Assembly (NCBI GenBank): GCA_010405405.1
Contig: MU004238.1
Span: 755,530 to 819,529 of the forward strand
DNA from: Microthyrium microscopicum
Lineage: Eukaryota > Ascomycota > Dothideomycetes > Microthyriales > Microthyriaceae
Direction of reading: 5' to 3'
DNA length: 64,000 nt
Shown: positions 45,802 to 57,820 of the stretch, in pieces
Position numbering within the stretch: position 1 is the stretch's first letter
Layout: every line of letters begins with the position of its first letter
The notes under the pieces: model-generated
Told to the model about the DNA's origin: nothing
The model's input: only the letters and a program-made list of their open reading frames with translations
Databases searched by the model: none
Made by a program: the position numbers and the translations under genes

Positions 45802-47447
45802 ATGGTCCGTTTTCACATACAAGTCAGCTTGAGTTCACCCACTGATAAGTCCCCAGACCGAACTCCTTCGTCAGCTCGTCGCCGGCCCACGCGCCCGGCA
45901 CGCCGAAGCCAAACTCGACCTCTGCTACGTAACCGAAGACAGTCCGCAATCCTCTCATCCCCCCATTCCTTATACACTAACATCCAACCACAGTAATCGT
46001 AACCTCCGGCCCAGCCGTAACCTACCCATCTCGCGCCTACCGTAACCCTCTGCCTCGTCTCACCGCCTTCCTCCACTCCCGCCACAAAGACGCCTGGCGC
46101 ATCTTCGAGTTCCGCGCTGAAGGAACCGGCTACGCAGATAAAGATGTACAAGGCCGCATATCGCACTTTCCATGGCCAGATCACCATCCGCCGCCGTTTG
46201 CGGTGCTGCCACGGTTGATGGCGGGGATGCAGGAGTGGTTGGGGGAGACGGCGGTGGAACGAGGGGATGAGGCGAGACATAAGAGCGTCGCAGGACTCGC
46301 GGATAGTAAGGGATCAGAGGATAAGGGAGATAAGGAAGATCCGAAGCGTGTAGCGATATTACATTGCAAGGCGGGAAAAGGCCGGAGTGGTACGGTGGCG
46401 TGTAGCTATTTGATTTCGGTGAGAGGATGGTCGGTGGAGGAGGCGTTGACAAGATTTACCGAACGCAGGATGAGGCCAAATTGGGGAGATGGCGTGAGTA
46501 TCAAGAGTCAGAGGAGATGGATTGGATATCTGGATCGGTGGGCGAAAAATGATAAGAAGTATGCGGAGATGAAGGTCAAGATTGTGGAGGTGCGGATATG
46601 GGGTCGGCGCGAAGGTACACGGGTTCTAGTGAGAGGATTCATTCAAGAGGGAAAGAAGATCAAGGTGCTGCATACATGGAAAGACTCTGACTGCGATGAT
46701 ATCAAGATTGGAGATGAAATAAAACCCTCGGAGAGTGATCCATCACTCGTAAGAGACTCGGGTTCCTTATCGAGCGGTGCAAAGGATAGCTCGAAATCTA
46801 GTCCATTGCCCAACCGAGATGAGGACAGTGGAAATATACCAAGCGGCCCTGGTACACCTCAATCAGAGAGCAGTTTCAAGTTGCCTACGACAATCGCCAA
46901 TCCGAACCCATTAACTCTATGCATTCTACAACCTGTCGAGCCACTTATTCTTCCTACACCGGACATAAATATTGAGGTGGAACGGCGAAATCGCACCTCG
47001 TATGGCATTCCCTCAGTGGTGACATCGACAGCTCATAGTTGGTTCAACGCCTACTTTGAAGGTCGTGGACCTGAGCGGAATGGCGACCCTGAACGGACTG
47101 GTATCTATTCGGTCGAATGGGATGCAATGGATGGTCTCAAAGGCAGTTCACGCCGAGGCGTGAGGGCAGTCGAGAAGATATCCGTCGTCTGGGAACTGCT
47201 AGAAGAGGAAGATGCTCGGAAAGAGGAGAAGGTCGTTCAAGGGATTCACAAGGAGAAGGATGAGGCACAGAAAGAGCCCATGCCTGGGTCAACGCAAGGC
47301 CAAGACGATGTCAAAAATGACGAAATTGTCAAACCCGGCACTGATTCTTCGAACAACATTGTGGAAGGTGATCCTAAACTTCCTAGCGCTGAGAGTGACG
47401 TCGAGGAAGGTCTTCAATCATATGGCATCAAAGGCGAACAGGTATAA
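45802..47447 (+). CDS. PTEN-type phosphatidylinositol phosphatase
   Basis: Modelled as three exons, 45802-45804, 45857-45941 and 45994-47447, 513 residues. In this model the first exon is the start codon alone, giving MTELLRQLVAGPR, a usual start for fungal PTEN homologues; both introns use weak GTCCG donors, so the 5' end is the least certain part. The phosphatase P-loop is HCKAGKGRSG, matching human PTEN except Ser for Thr, and the WPD-equivalent is FPWPDHHPPPF. A long low-complexity insert between P-loop strands (ETAVERGDEARHKS region) and a C2-like C-terminal half follow. Family role: removes the 3-phosphate of phosphoinositides, linked in fungi to sporulation and development. Confidence 0.88.
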
Positions 47448-49103
47448 GGCATACATACACCGTAGAACTGGCATACAAACTTAACGCATTACGTTTGATA
47501 GCATCACGTTTATGATATCATAGACACACGCAAATTAGATTAAATGAACATTTTCAATGACATGAAGGGTATGAAGTGCTTTAGCCTTTGACATCAGGGA
47601 GATTCCAACGGAATGCTACGCCTCTGGTCTCCATTGAAAGTGGTGGCCTTCATTCGAGGCCGCTGTTGCCATCAAATGTATAGACTAGATCCATTGGTGC
47701 TATATGAGCCACTCGAGTCTTGGAAAAAGACACATCCTTAATATTGGAACAAAAAGAGATCGTGAGCCGATTCTCCTGCGCCTTGGTAGCGGTCAATGTA
47801 CACAGGCGTTAGTTACTGCAGTAGTAAGGCGCAGGTCGAGCTGTCACCGCTTGAGAACTGTATCAGTACTAGTTATTACTAGTAACAAGAACAGCTACAA
47901 TGCACAAGAAAGAGTAGCCAGCCACGTTGGCTAATCCGCTGTTCGGGGCATTGAAATACCCATACGAGCAGGAACACGTCGTTGTACTGTTGCGCTGTTC
48001 GTGGCACGAGTTACCACGGGTGTCATGGACTAATGCTGGCATAATGAGCCTTTTCCATCTAATTTATCTAATTCATCTGCTTCATCTGCTTCATCTACTT
48101 CGGAGAGATTAAACATAGCTGTATTTTGGACGAAATATGTTCAGACACAGTGTTGAGTGGATCGCCACAGAGGTTGACCGGCCTCATGAGCTGTTGGCGC
48201 GGAGGAGGCTGAAGCTATATGATCTGTCTTTGTGACGCCAAACCTACAGTATCTCCGCGAATAGGAAAGAGTTACAAGGCTAAGCCATGTAAAATTGATG
48301 GTAAAGGCGTCTCTTGCAGAGGGGATTGAGACCCTCAGGGTCTAATGTGGCAGTGGTTGCCTTGCTATTTCATCTGCCGCCTGGCGAGTCATCACCGGGT
48401 TGTGATATGGTTACCTACATAGGAATGGCGCCGTCCGGTGACTTTTGAGGTTATTTACGGCGAAGTACCTGCTAGAGACGCCAAAGATGAGTCGGGTCAT
48501 GAAGCTATCAGGTAGAGTAGACGAGAGAAGGATGAGGATGCTAATGCGCGCTGCACTCCTCAGTCCTAGAGTGACCATCCAGTTGCCTGAATGGATCTCG
48601 CCTAGCCACACCGCTCACCGGTTTGGTTACTTGTGGAGTACATGTAGAAGAGTGTGTAGACGTACAAAGATGCTGTTGAATCCTATAAGTCTCAGCTGAG
48701 TCCTTCTCCTTCTCCTTCTCTCTGCCTTGTTCACTGTTGAATTTCACGTTGATCCTCAATCGTTGCCGTCAACCCTCTTGTGCTTATATAGCGTGGATGA
48801 CCGCCTGTATTCAAAAGCTTACCTCTGACTTCTGCTCATTTCTGACACGCTACTGGACAAAGCGATTCAAATACGTCGGACTGTTGTTCGTGTGATCTCG
48901 GTTGGTGTTCACGATCCTCAAGGCTCAGCAGTCGTCGACGCCACTGCAACTCCTCAACCTTCCACTGCTCCTGCCTTTATAAGATTTGCCTATTGGGCTA
49001 CATCCGCCCCTCCATCACACAGTCATCTGTTGCCTATTTCATTCCCAATCATTTGCAATACTTCTTTCTGAATCTCCAATACCGGATTAACATACCGGAT
49101 TAA
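47448..49103. other. Intergenic, 1.65 kb
   Basis: No recognisable gene. A short degenerate TTCATCTGC/TTCATCTAC-like tandem lies near 48065-48105 and a CTTCTC run near 48700; the right end should hold the promoter and leader of the AAA+ gene. Confidence 0.5.
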
Positions 49104-52100
49104 ATGAGCGGGCCTCCGCCCTTCGACTACACAACTATCATCAACCAACTCACAGCAACACCTCAAGTCCCGCCGAGCTCAACTCTTATAGTCACCCCCA
49201 CCACTTCGCCTTCTCCTACGCCCGAATCATCCCCCCGCAAATCCTCTCACTCATCCGCTATGAACGAAACGAAGATGGACGGAAATCGTACCCATACTGC
49301 CGTTGTTACCCAAGAGGTTGAAGTTCCAAAGCCAGACGAGGAGCAGGTGCTGCCCGGAGCTTCCTCCAGTCCTCCGACTGAAGCTGTGGCCACCCCGGCC
49401 GCCAGCGCGGCAACTCCCGAGCAGAAAGACAAGAAGAAGAGCAAAAAGTCCAAGAAGCAGAAGGCGAAATGCAAAAAGAGTCACAAGCACAAGAAATTAG
49501 TACCTGGAAAGCACGAGTCTGACGCCGATGACGATTCCGACTCTGATAGTGAAGACTCGGAATCCGAGCTAAGCGACGACTCCGACTCTAGTTCAGATTC
49601 AAGCGCAGACGAGAAGCACAAGAAGAAAAAGAAGAGTAAGGCCAAGAAGAAGAAGGAAAAGGCTAAGAAGAAGGCGAAAAAGGCAAAGAAGGCGAAGAAG
49701 GATGATTCCTCAGACTCGGACTCGGATTCCGATGCAGACTCTGAATCAGAAGATTCTTCGAAGCGCAAGCGACGGAAACGCCGTGCCCGCAAGGCCAAGG
49801 AGGAGAATCCAGAAGACTCTGAGAGTGGCGAAGAGCACAAGGCTGCAGATGGCGAGGCTGTCGCAGCAGACCAGAGTGCTCTGATGGCACAGATGCTCCA
49901 GGCCTTTCAACAAATGTCAGCAGGCACCGCCGCGGCTGCGAGCATACCTGATCCAGATCCAATAGCAGATACTCTGGCTCAACTTGCCAAGGCTAATGCT
50001 GCCAAAGCTGCTGCTGTTGCTTCTTCTGGCTCGAGACTTAGAAATAGACGTCTTCGTCTCAGTCGTCATGCGGAACCTCCAATTGATGACAAGCCAGCAG
50101 ATGGGAAGGCTGCATACAAGCGGGTTGATCAGATTTGGGATAGTAAGTCATCAACCTTCCTTTGACAAAATCATTCCAGCTCTTACTTTTAATAGCAAAC
50201 ATCCATGACTATCGACTCCAAGAAACTGCCAAAGAACAAGTTGATGCATTTGATGGCTATGTTTTCCATGTTCGTCGGCGATTTGATTGGGAAAACAAGT
50301 ACCGAAACACTCAAGTCGACATCAAGTCAAAGTTCCTGCGAGATGCTCTACAAGAAGTGATGAAGGATGTTCGCGCCGTTTCTCTCGTTGAAAACGAGCC
50401 ATCAGTACGTGACACTGGCTCCCTTTTCATTGATATTTATCTGACTCTTTCTAGGTTGATCCCAATATGCTCTTCTTGCATCTTGAAGAAATGCGAGCTT
50501 TCTACAAGAAGACGCTTAAGGAGCGAATCAAGAAGGCCAAGAAGAACAAGAAGAAGAAGAAGCTTCGCAAGCGAGCAGAAACCATGCGAGAGCACCTCAA
50601 GCTAATGGTTAGCTATCTTGATAAGGATTTTGAAGCTACCAAAAAGACGCTTGTTCCGATGCTCAAGGCCGGTAACATAACTTTTGAATACATTTGGGCT
50701 CTTTTCAAACCCAATAGTATTGCGTACACCACTACCTACGGCGCTTCAGAGCATCCTCGATGCTTCAAAGTCGATCAAGCTTATCGGGAGAAGACATTCA
50801 CCCGAGGCGAATTCTACGTCGTTGAAGGCCGATACCTGGAATACGATGGCAAGAACTTTGGATTGGGCGACTTTGAAGTCAGCATCGATGCGTTTAAAGG
50901 ACCAAAAAAGATAACATCTTTGGCTGTTTACCCGCTCGAATATCACAAAGACCCAACAGCCCTTCGTGAGCAATTGATTGAGCGCGGCAAAAAGTTTGTT
51001 TCCTTGGCGGGCATGAACTTCAAGTTCATGACTGGACTAGCTTTTCAGAAGAAAAAGCGGAATATCTTGAAGTTCAACATCAATGGTCGTGTGATGATTG
51101 ATCCCAAGACTTTCCGCCGTGAAAACGCAAACTACCAGGTTTCAACTGTTCGCAATGCCGATGACAAAGATGATGACTCGGATTCTGATTCTTGCAATTG
51201 CTCCGATGAGGAGGATAATGATCGCGACATGGGACTTTCCGACAATGAATCCGATGGTGGCAACAAGACAATAAAATACCGCCTAGTTCGCGATGAGAAC
51301 AACAAAACACAAATCGTCGAAGTCAATAGTGATGATGAAAACGAAGTCATTCATGAAGAACATCTCGATAAGCTACCAAACGGCGATACCGTCGACGCCC
51401 TCAGCAAGAAGCGCGAGTTTGATGAAGAAGAGCTGCTAATATCGTCATCCATCGTCCTTGGCTTCTCTTTCGTAGAAAAAAGCTGGTTCGAGTTCTCTGT
51501 TGCTGGTATTGGTGAAATTGTTTGGAACGACACCGCCTTCGATTCTCTTGTGCTTGATCCCAACCACAAGTCTATAGTCAAGGCTCAGGTGTGCAGCCAC
51601 AAGTTCCACTCTGGCGAGACCATCGACGATGTTATCCAAGGTAAAGGCAAAGGTCTTGTCTTTGTTCTTCACGGTCCGCCTGGTGTTGGCAAAACACTCA
51701 CTGCTGAAGGCATCGCTGAGTTCCTGCGCTGTCCGCTATATGCTGTGTCGGCTGGTGACTTGGGCACTGATGCACGCATAGAGCACGAGCTCAACAAGAT
51801 TATGGCTATTGCCCATTCCTGGGGTGCCGTGCTGCTGCTGGACGAGGCAGATGTGTTCCTGGAAAAGCGTCAGCATCAAGATGTACACCGCAATGCACTT
51901 GTGTCTGTGTTCTTGCGTCTACTCGAGTACTTTCAGGGTATCTTGTTCCTGACTACGAACCGTGTTGAGACTTTTGATGAGGCCTTCCAGAGTCGTATTC
52001 ATATTGCGCTCAAGTACAATGAGCTCGGCACAAAGGCCAAGAAAGAGATTTGGCGCATGTTCCTTGACAAGGTCACCGAATCTGGCAGTCAAGTGTCAGC

Positions 52101-52366
52101 ATTCAAAGAGTCTGACTATGATCGCTTGGCCAAGAGCAATCTCAATGGCCGACAGGTAAGTTAAACCACCTCTCCCAGTACCGATTGGATATACTAACAA
52201 TGTGTAGATCAAGAACATGGTCAAGACAGCCCAGGCTCTTGCAGTGTTTGAGAAGAACCCACTCAACATGGAGCACATTAGACGTGTGCTTGATGTGAGC
52301 GAGTCCTTTGAGCGCGACCTCAAGGGCGGCACTGGCTATGATGATGCCATGCGCAGCTACACCTAA
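49104..52366 (+). CDS. AAA+ ATPase with charged low-complexity N-terminus
   Basis: Four exons, 49104-50142, 50196-50404, 50455-52155 and 52208-52366, encode 1035 residues. The first third is disordered, alternating Lys-rich blocks (KKKKSKAKKKKEKAKKK) with Asp/Ser blocks (DSDSDSDADSESED). A fungal central domain of the DUF7025 type follows (FKVDQAYREKTFTRGEFYVV), then a single AAA+ module with Walker A HGPPGVGKTLTAEGIAE, Walker B LLLDEADVFLEKR, sensor LTTNR and arginine FQSRIHIALKY. This architecture is common and expanded in filamentous fungi, with unknown clients. The Lys runs could act as nuclear or nucleolar signals (inference). Confidence 0.88.
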
Positions 52367-53103
52367 GGACTCCACTCATCCTACTTTTCTAGCGGTCCCG
52401 TGCGTGTGTTCGTTTTGCACGTTAAGCATTGTGCTTGATACATGACTTGCCCGTCCTTGCTCCTCTCCCCTCTTCCTCGTGAGCGTCTGCACCAATTCTG
52501 CTGCTTATTTTTCACGGCTTCTCCATTTTCTCACGGCCGAATATGATTCTGCTTCTTCAGCTTTTGTTTTCTGCCCTGTCATATTTTGCGTACGACACGA
52601 GAATGATACCAATTTGTGGGTTTGGGCGCTAAATTGACTGGTGGCGTTTTGTGTCTACTTCTTCGGTGTGCATTGGAACTACTACATACATACACATTAG
52701 GCACGGGTAGGACCATTCATAGAATCGAATCTGATTATGTTAGAGCTGCTCGTTGCTGCGTGACAACTAAATTGTTGACTGTATCTGAGAGTGCAGTATG
52801 ATGGATCTCACGAATTCAAAAAGATATTTTGTAAACAAATCAAACATTAAGCTACATCAAGTTGCTAAGGTGCCCTATGCAATGCCTAACATGCATGCCC
52901 AAAGCCCAGACATATAATAATTACAAGTAGAGCAAAAAAAAAGGGGGTATCTAATAGAACACACGCTGAACATACAACAAAGCTCATCGAGCAACAGATT
53001 CAAAGTAACACATTAACCCGCCCTAAGGCCATCTTCGACTCTTTTGTTTTCGCACAAACCGATAATGATATTCCCCTTGCGCTCTCTGTTCTTCTTCTTC
53101 TGA
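52367..53103. other. Intergenic between convergent genes
   Basis: 0.7 kb of 3' flanking sequence of the AAA+ gene and the membrane-anchored protein; an A-run and an AT-rich part occur around 52800-52940. No gene seen. Confidence 0.5.
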
Positions 53104-56100
53104 TCACATCCCATGGCGTGTGACACCCCACACCGTCAACGCAATCAGCAGCGCAATCGTCTCAAGCATCATCAAATTCCACGCCCAGGCCTTGTATTTC
53201 TTCGGCATGCCTTCATGTGGATCTATGCCGTACGCACTGTTCAACAGACCCAACGAATAGAGCGCAAGGCAGAATGGAACAAGCGCACAGACACAAAGCC
53301 ATACTTGTGCCGCACGTCGATGGCGCAGTGAGCCCTGGCTTGATTTCTTGTCGAAACTGATAGGCGTATAAAGACCAGCTTCGAGGTGATCGTGTCGCTG
53401 CGCAGACATTCCACTATGGCCCAGAGAGGGCATGGCAGATGAATGATGGTAGTCGAACGGTACGAGCGGCTCTGATGAGGCGGCGGTAGACAATGGGCGG
53501 GCATGAGCTGGGGAAGGCGTTTCGAGGCGATGGAGGTATTGGTGGTGACGATAGAGATCGCGTGGGTGTAGAGTAGCTCTTGCTTGTTCCTGGGCGCGGG
53601 CGCGCTCAAGTTGAGGATCCAGAGGTGGCGAGAGCTTAGAGTGCGCCATTTCATCGTGGTTGTCGGCGAGAGACACATCAGCCATGTCAGCACCGATGAA
53701 CTGAGTCATGCGGTTGTTGTTGCTCGATTTGGGCACTCGCAGGCTGCTCGTACGTTTTGGCATCTCTAATTCTATGAGGTCGCGCTGGTTGGAGAAGTTA
53801 CGGGAGCTACGTTTATTGCCACGGCCTAGAAACATGGAGAGACGAGTGTGTCGTTTTTGGTCGGTGGAGCTGCGTTGTGAGCCAGAATCGATAGTATCGT
53901 TCGGTTCAGAGCTGAGGGTATTAGGGTCCACCATACCCGGGACTTGAAAAGCTGCATCTGGAGTGTCGGGAGAGGAGAGATAACCGTCATTGGTATGATT
54001 GAAATGCTCTGTGAATTGCCCAACATGACGTCGATGCATTGGCTTTGGGCCCTGGTCTGGGACGCCTTGAGACAACTCATCAGCGTCCGCTGGAGGGAAC
54101 ATAGGCTCTAAACGAGGGCTTAACGGGACAGCGTATGGAGAATCTCCAGAGGCCAGGTTCATTATCCACTCCTTAGTTTCTCGCCGATCTGGAAGGTTGC
54201 TTGAAGGATGTTGTTGTCCAAGGTTGTTCGCGTGATCGTGTTGGAACTCTGGGACAGTTGAATGAGGACTTGGCATCTCGGGTATGTCTTCATATGTCAC
54301 AGTTCGTGGCTTTGGTACCGAATAGAGCATTGGCCCTCTGTTCAAAGGAGGAATCATTGAATAGTCAGCCCATTCAGCCATGGATGAAGGTTGATTATGC
54401 AAATCGTTTGCGCTATTATTTGCTGTAGTTTGCCATTCCGACTCCATTCTTGAGTGCGCAATCGATGCATTGTTCTGATGGTAGTATGGGTTTGGTAAGG
54501 GTGTTGCAGATGTGTCGTATTCACTTGGGGTATAGTCTTGTACAGGGTCATTATCATTAAGGGCAGATCGCGGGTACTCGTATGCTACGCTGCTGCTGTC
54601 AGGATGGAGAAGATCCTGAGTCAATCCGTAATCGATCGTTGGACCCAAACTAGACACCTCAGCAGGAACGATGGATTTCAGAAACGGGTGATCAGGTAGT
54701 GGAGGTGGCGGACTTGCAGGTGGTCTGCCAGCAGATCGGTAAGTTACAGGTCCTGCAGATGCTGTAGAATAGCGGCCATAGGCATCGAAAATTTGACCAG
54801 GTGCATAACTGTCGCTTGGTTCTCCAACATCCGAATAATCTGTAATGCCTAAAGCTCGGCCAGCTGGGATATCGAGATTGACGTCAACAATGCTCTTGCT
54901 ATCCCAATTGTCCACGTAGTGTGATTCTCTAGGAATATTCCGCTCGGATTGTACTTGGAGATGATTCGGATCTTCGGATTTCGGTGGTAGCGCAGTTGTT
55001 CCGTTACGTTTGGTAGAAAAAACAGGCATTTTTGGCAAAGACAGTTTTGGGGCAAATATCGGTAATGGTAGCAGCTCTGGTGAGCTCACCTCGCTCCGCG
55101 TAGGTGATATGTTCTCAGACTGGAGAGAGTCGTGCCTGTTAAGCAGTTCGAAATCCCCGCCATACAAATGCAGCAGATCAGTTAGGCTTGCGATACCAGC
55201 TTCACCAGGAAGCTTGAAAGGAGGAGATGATGGTAAGTCATCAGAAGACTGGCTAAAGCGAAGCTTGGAGGTGTTGAGTTGCCCAAGCGCGGGCGGCGGC
55301 TGTGGGAATTGATACTTTTGGAGGGAAAATGGAGAGTTGGTAGAGTCGTTCGTAGTTGGTGTAAGTGATGGAGGCTCAGAGACCGTTGGAGAAATTATGC
55401 GAAGTGGTGCGTTTGGTTGTTGAGCGGGTCGGGGTAGTCGTTTGTGAGGCTTGAAATTCCTCTCTTTTGGCGGGCCGGCCGGGTCCTCACCAGGAACAAT
55501 AGGGGAAGGAATGTTCATCGAGTGATGTAGCAAAGATCCGGGAGTAGAAAAAGTGAAGGCTGGAGAAACGGAGGGTGGTTTGGCTCGTTTTGGCAGTAAT
55601 GGTGTTTGTGGTGATGGAGGCGGACTAGGGTCAAATTTTACATGCGAATCAGGAAGGACTGTGTGTTTAGAGGTATCGGCTGCGGGGTACTGGCCATAGG
55701 TATTTTGATTCCTGCGAGAACGAGATTGGGAGCGAGCGTTAAATGGCGAGTTTGAAGATCGGGAGCGAGTGGATGTGGAAGAAGTGTGGTGGTGGTGTTG
55801 GTGGTGGTGGTGAAGCTGTTGATGCTGGATCGCTCCTTCCCTCTTGATACCTGTCGAATCTGGCATACGTCCCGAGCCTCCGCGATTCGGACCGACATCA
55901 TAACGAATGAATTCGCCCTCATAGTCTTCATCGTCCGAGTCTGCAAGCCCAAATTCAGCATCCAGTGGAGTGGAAGGCGCTGTTGGAATTCCCGTGGTAC
56001 CATTATGGAGACTCAACACTGCTACTTTTCTCTTAATCTTGCGCGGGCCCGCATCCGATTGTGGGCTTGCCGTTGACAACTGTCGTCGGTACTCATGGAG

Positions 56101-56208
56101 ACTTAGTTGTCCGGGAGTGCGTGATCTAATAGAGCCGAGAGATCCCTGGGGAGTATGTACAGGTGTACTTGGTGATAGAGGTTGGTAAATTGGCGATCTC
56201 GCAGTCAT
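53104..56208 (-). CDS. Large disordered protein with C-terminal transmembrane segments
   Basis: A single uninterrupted exon encodes 1034 residues. Most of it is Ser/Pro/Gln/Asn-rich and looks intrinsically disordered, with a His-rich patch (QQLHHHHQHHHHTSS) near residue 135. Only the last 70 residues are clearly structured: two hydrophobic spans (VWLCVCALVPFCLALYSLG and LMMLETIALLIALTVWGV) separated by a basic loop. That suggests a tail-anchored or hairpin membrane protein with a long cytosolic domain. Many SP/TP sites could be kinase targets. No family was recognised. Confidence 0.75.
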   Translation of the reverse strand: MTARSPIYQPLSPSTPVHTPQGSLGSIRSRTPGQLSLHEYRRQLSTASPQSDAGPRKIKRKVAVLSLHNGTTGIPTAPSTPLDAEFGLADSDDEDYEGEFIRYDVGPNRGGSGRMPDSTGIKREGAIQHQQLHHHHQHHHHTSSTSTRSRSSNSPFNARSQSRSRRNQNTYGQYPAADTSKHTVLPDSHVKFDPSPPPSPQTPLLPKRAKPPSVSPAFTFSTPGSLLHHSMNIPSPIVPGEDPAGPPKERNFKPHKRLPRPAQQPNAPLRIISPTVSEPPSLTPTTNDSTNSPFSLQKYQFPQPPPALGQLNTSKLRFSQSSDDLPSSPPFKLPGEAGIASLTDLLHLYGGDFELLNRHDSLQSENISPTRSEVSSPELLPLPIFAPKLSLPKMPVFSTKRNGTTALPPKSEDPNHLQVQSERNIPRESHYVDNWDSKSIVDVNLDIPAGRALGITDYSDVGEPSDSYAPGQIFDAYGRYSTASAGPVTYRSAGRPPASPPPPLPDHPFLKSIVPAEVSSLGPTIDYGLTQDLLHPDSSSVAYEYPRSALNDNDPVQDYTPSEYDTSATPLPNPYYHQNNASIAHSRMESEWQTTANNSANDLHNQPSSMAEWADYSMIPPLNRGPMLYSVPKPRTVTYEDIPEMPSPHSTVPEFQHDHANNLGQQHPSSNLPDRRETKEWIMNLASGDSPYAVPLSPRLEPMFPPADADELSQGVPDQGPKPMHRRHVGQFTEHFNHTNDGYLSSPDTPDAAFQVPGMVDPNTLSSEPNDTIDSGSQRSSTDQKRHTRLSMFLGRGNKRSSRNFSNQRDLIELEMPKRTSSLRVPKSSNNNRMTQFIGADMADVSLADNHDEMAHSKLSPPLDPQLERARAQEQARATLHPRDLYRHHQYLHRLETPSPAHARPLSTAASSEPLVPFDYHHSSAMPSLGHSGMSAQRHDHLEAGLYTPISFDKKSSQGSLRHRRAAQVWLCVCALVPFCLALYSLGLLNSAYGIDPHEGMPKKYKAWAWNLMMLETIALLIALTVWGVTRHGM

Positions 56209-57820
56209 CTTGCTATATGAGAGAATTTATTCTTTTCGGTCGTTGAAAGTTGTCGAAACAATCACACCAAGTATCTGTCAGCTGATGGGGATTTCCATTG
56301 GAATTGTCTACAGTGTCATTGTCAGTTGCGATGTTGATGATACACAACATGATACGAACCTGCAACCAAACGGGTCCACTCCCTCACCAAACCACTCGAG
56401 CAGATGAACTTGGAAATGATCATTCAAAAATGGCAGTTACAACGGTGGTTCCAACCGCAAGATCGGATGGTCAACGGGTATAGAGGCGGGAAACGGGTCT
56501 GCTATTACTTAAAAACGCCGAACGACGGGAGAGCGAGCAATGGCAACTCATAGACGCCACTCGAGACGGATTGATGGGAAGATATAAAGAGTACAAATAG
56601 GCGCGTCACGTTAAGAAAGAAAATACAATAATTCTCCTGTCTGGGAACATGGTGGACTATTGAATGAATTGGACCGGGAGATGCTATGGAGCCAGGATTG
56701 TACCTGGTGTTATTCAACCAGAAAATTGGTTGCGTGATGGAAAGCCATGTCTCTTATTCTTTTGCCCGTGTACCTCTGCCCAGTAGGCAGCATCAGACCT
56801 GGGCTATCGAGGTCAGCGTTCGCGATGACCGACCAGAACAAGTGGACATGATCGTCCGCCTTGCCTTGCTAAGCAAGTATTGCCTGTCTCTGCCATACTT
56901 GCTGCCGACTGGGCTGTCCATGGCCTTGGAAGGCCACTACCGAAGAGCAATGGTGGTCAAGTAGCAATATCGAGTGGTGAATCGTCCAAAGGGCAGCTCA
57001 CCGAAGGCGAAGGGAAGGCAGAAAGATGTGAAAGTGGACTGGGAGGAAGTTGCAGCAGCTGAGAGAATGACCAATCAAAAACGTGCTTGCCATTCGCGGT
57101 TCTGAGACCCCTGTCAAAAGCGGACGGGCTCGCCCGGCTTGGCGCATGCTTTGGGCGACATTCGCTGGGTCAGACCATCAAAGGAACCGAGCGCCGTCTC
57201 CATGTTCCAGGCTTGGTTGGGCGATTCCAACCAGTCGGAGTGGTTTACCACGAGGTGGATGTGCTCTCACGTACATCATCACTTGCACTTGTCTTTCCAC
57301 GGGATAAGCCTTGGTGATCCAACGTCCTTAACAATACGTTGTCGCCCATAAACATGATCACGAGCTCGAGTGAGGCTGAATAGCCTTGTGTTCCATGGTT
57401 GTTACTTGTATTCTCCATGCCCCAACGCGTTCATCAAAAGCTTTTTATATTGCATCAACGCGACGAAATACGCGAGGAGGCAAAGAGGCGACCTGATGTT
57501 GTCGCCTCATTCATTTCCCATGAGATATTGTTACTAAAACTAAGCCTTTTGCCTTTTTCAGCCAGACGTGGAGATTACTTCATGCGCGCCATCCAAGAAC
57601 AGATTTATATCTCCGACGCAATCATCAAGCCTATCGATTACGCTGGGAGTTGCGCAAATCTAGCGCAGCGCGATACACATCAATTTCAAAATCAAGGTAA
57701 CAACAACCGAATACCATGCTTCTCGCCACAAAGTGCTCAGCGCACAAGCGAGCCTGCTCAGCAGTCAAGATCGATATCATGAGCATCCAGTGGATATTCG
57801 ATGCAAAAAGGTGTGATAAT
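56209..57820. other. Intergenic, 1.6 kb
   Basis: Lies upstream of the disordered membrane protein and downstream of the LanC-like gene. Frames up to 127 codons exist but look non-coding by composition and lack any family motif. Confidence 0.5.

Noticed and set aside
49490-49840. Minus-strand Ser/Phe-rich frame opposite the AAA+ N-terminus
   Set aside because: Antisense reading of the Lys/Asp/Ser-rich low-complexity region of the real gene.
56686-57782. Two plus-strand frames of 92 and 127 codons upstream of the disordered membrane protein
   Set aside because: No splice-consistent extension, no motif and composition unlike the coding regions around; most likely chance.
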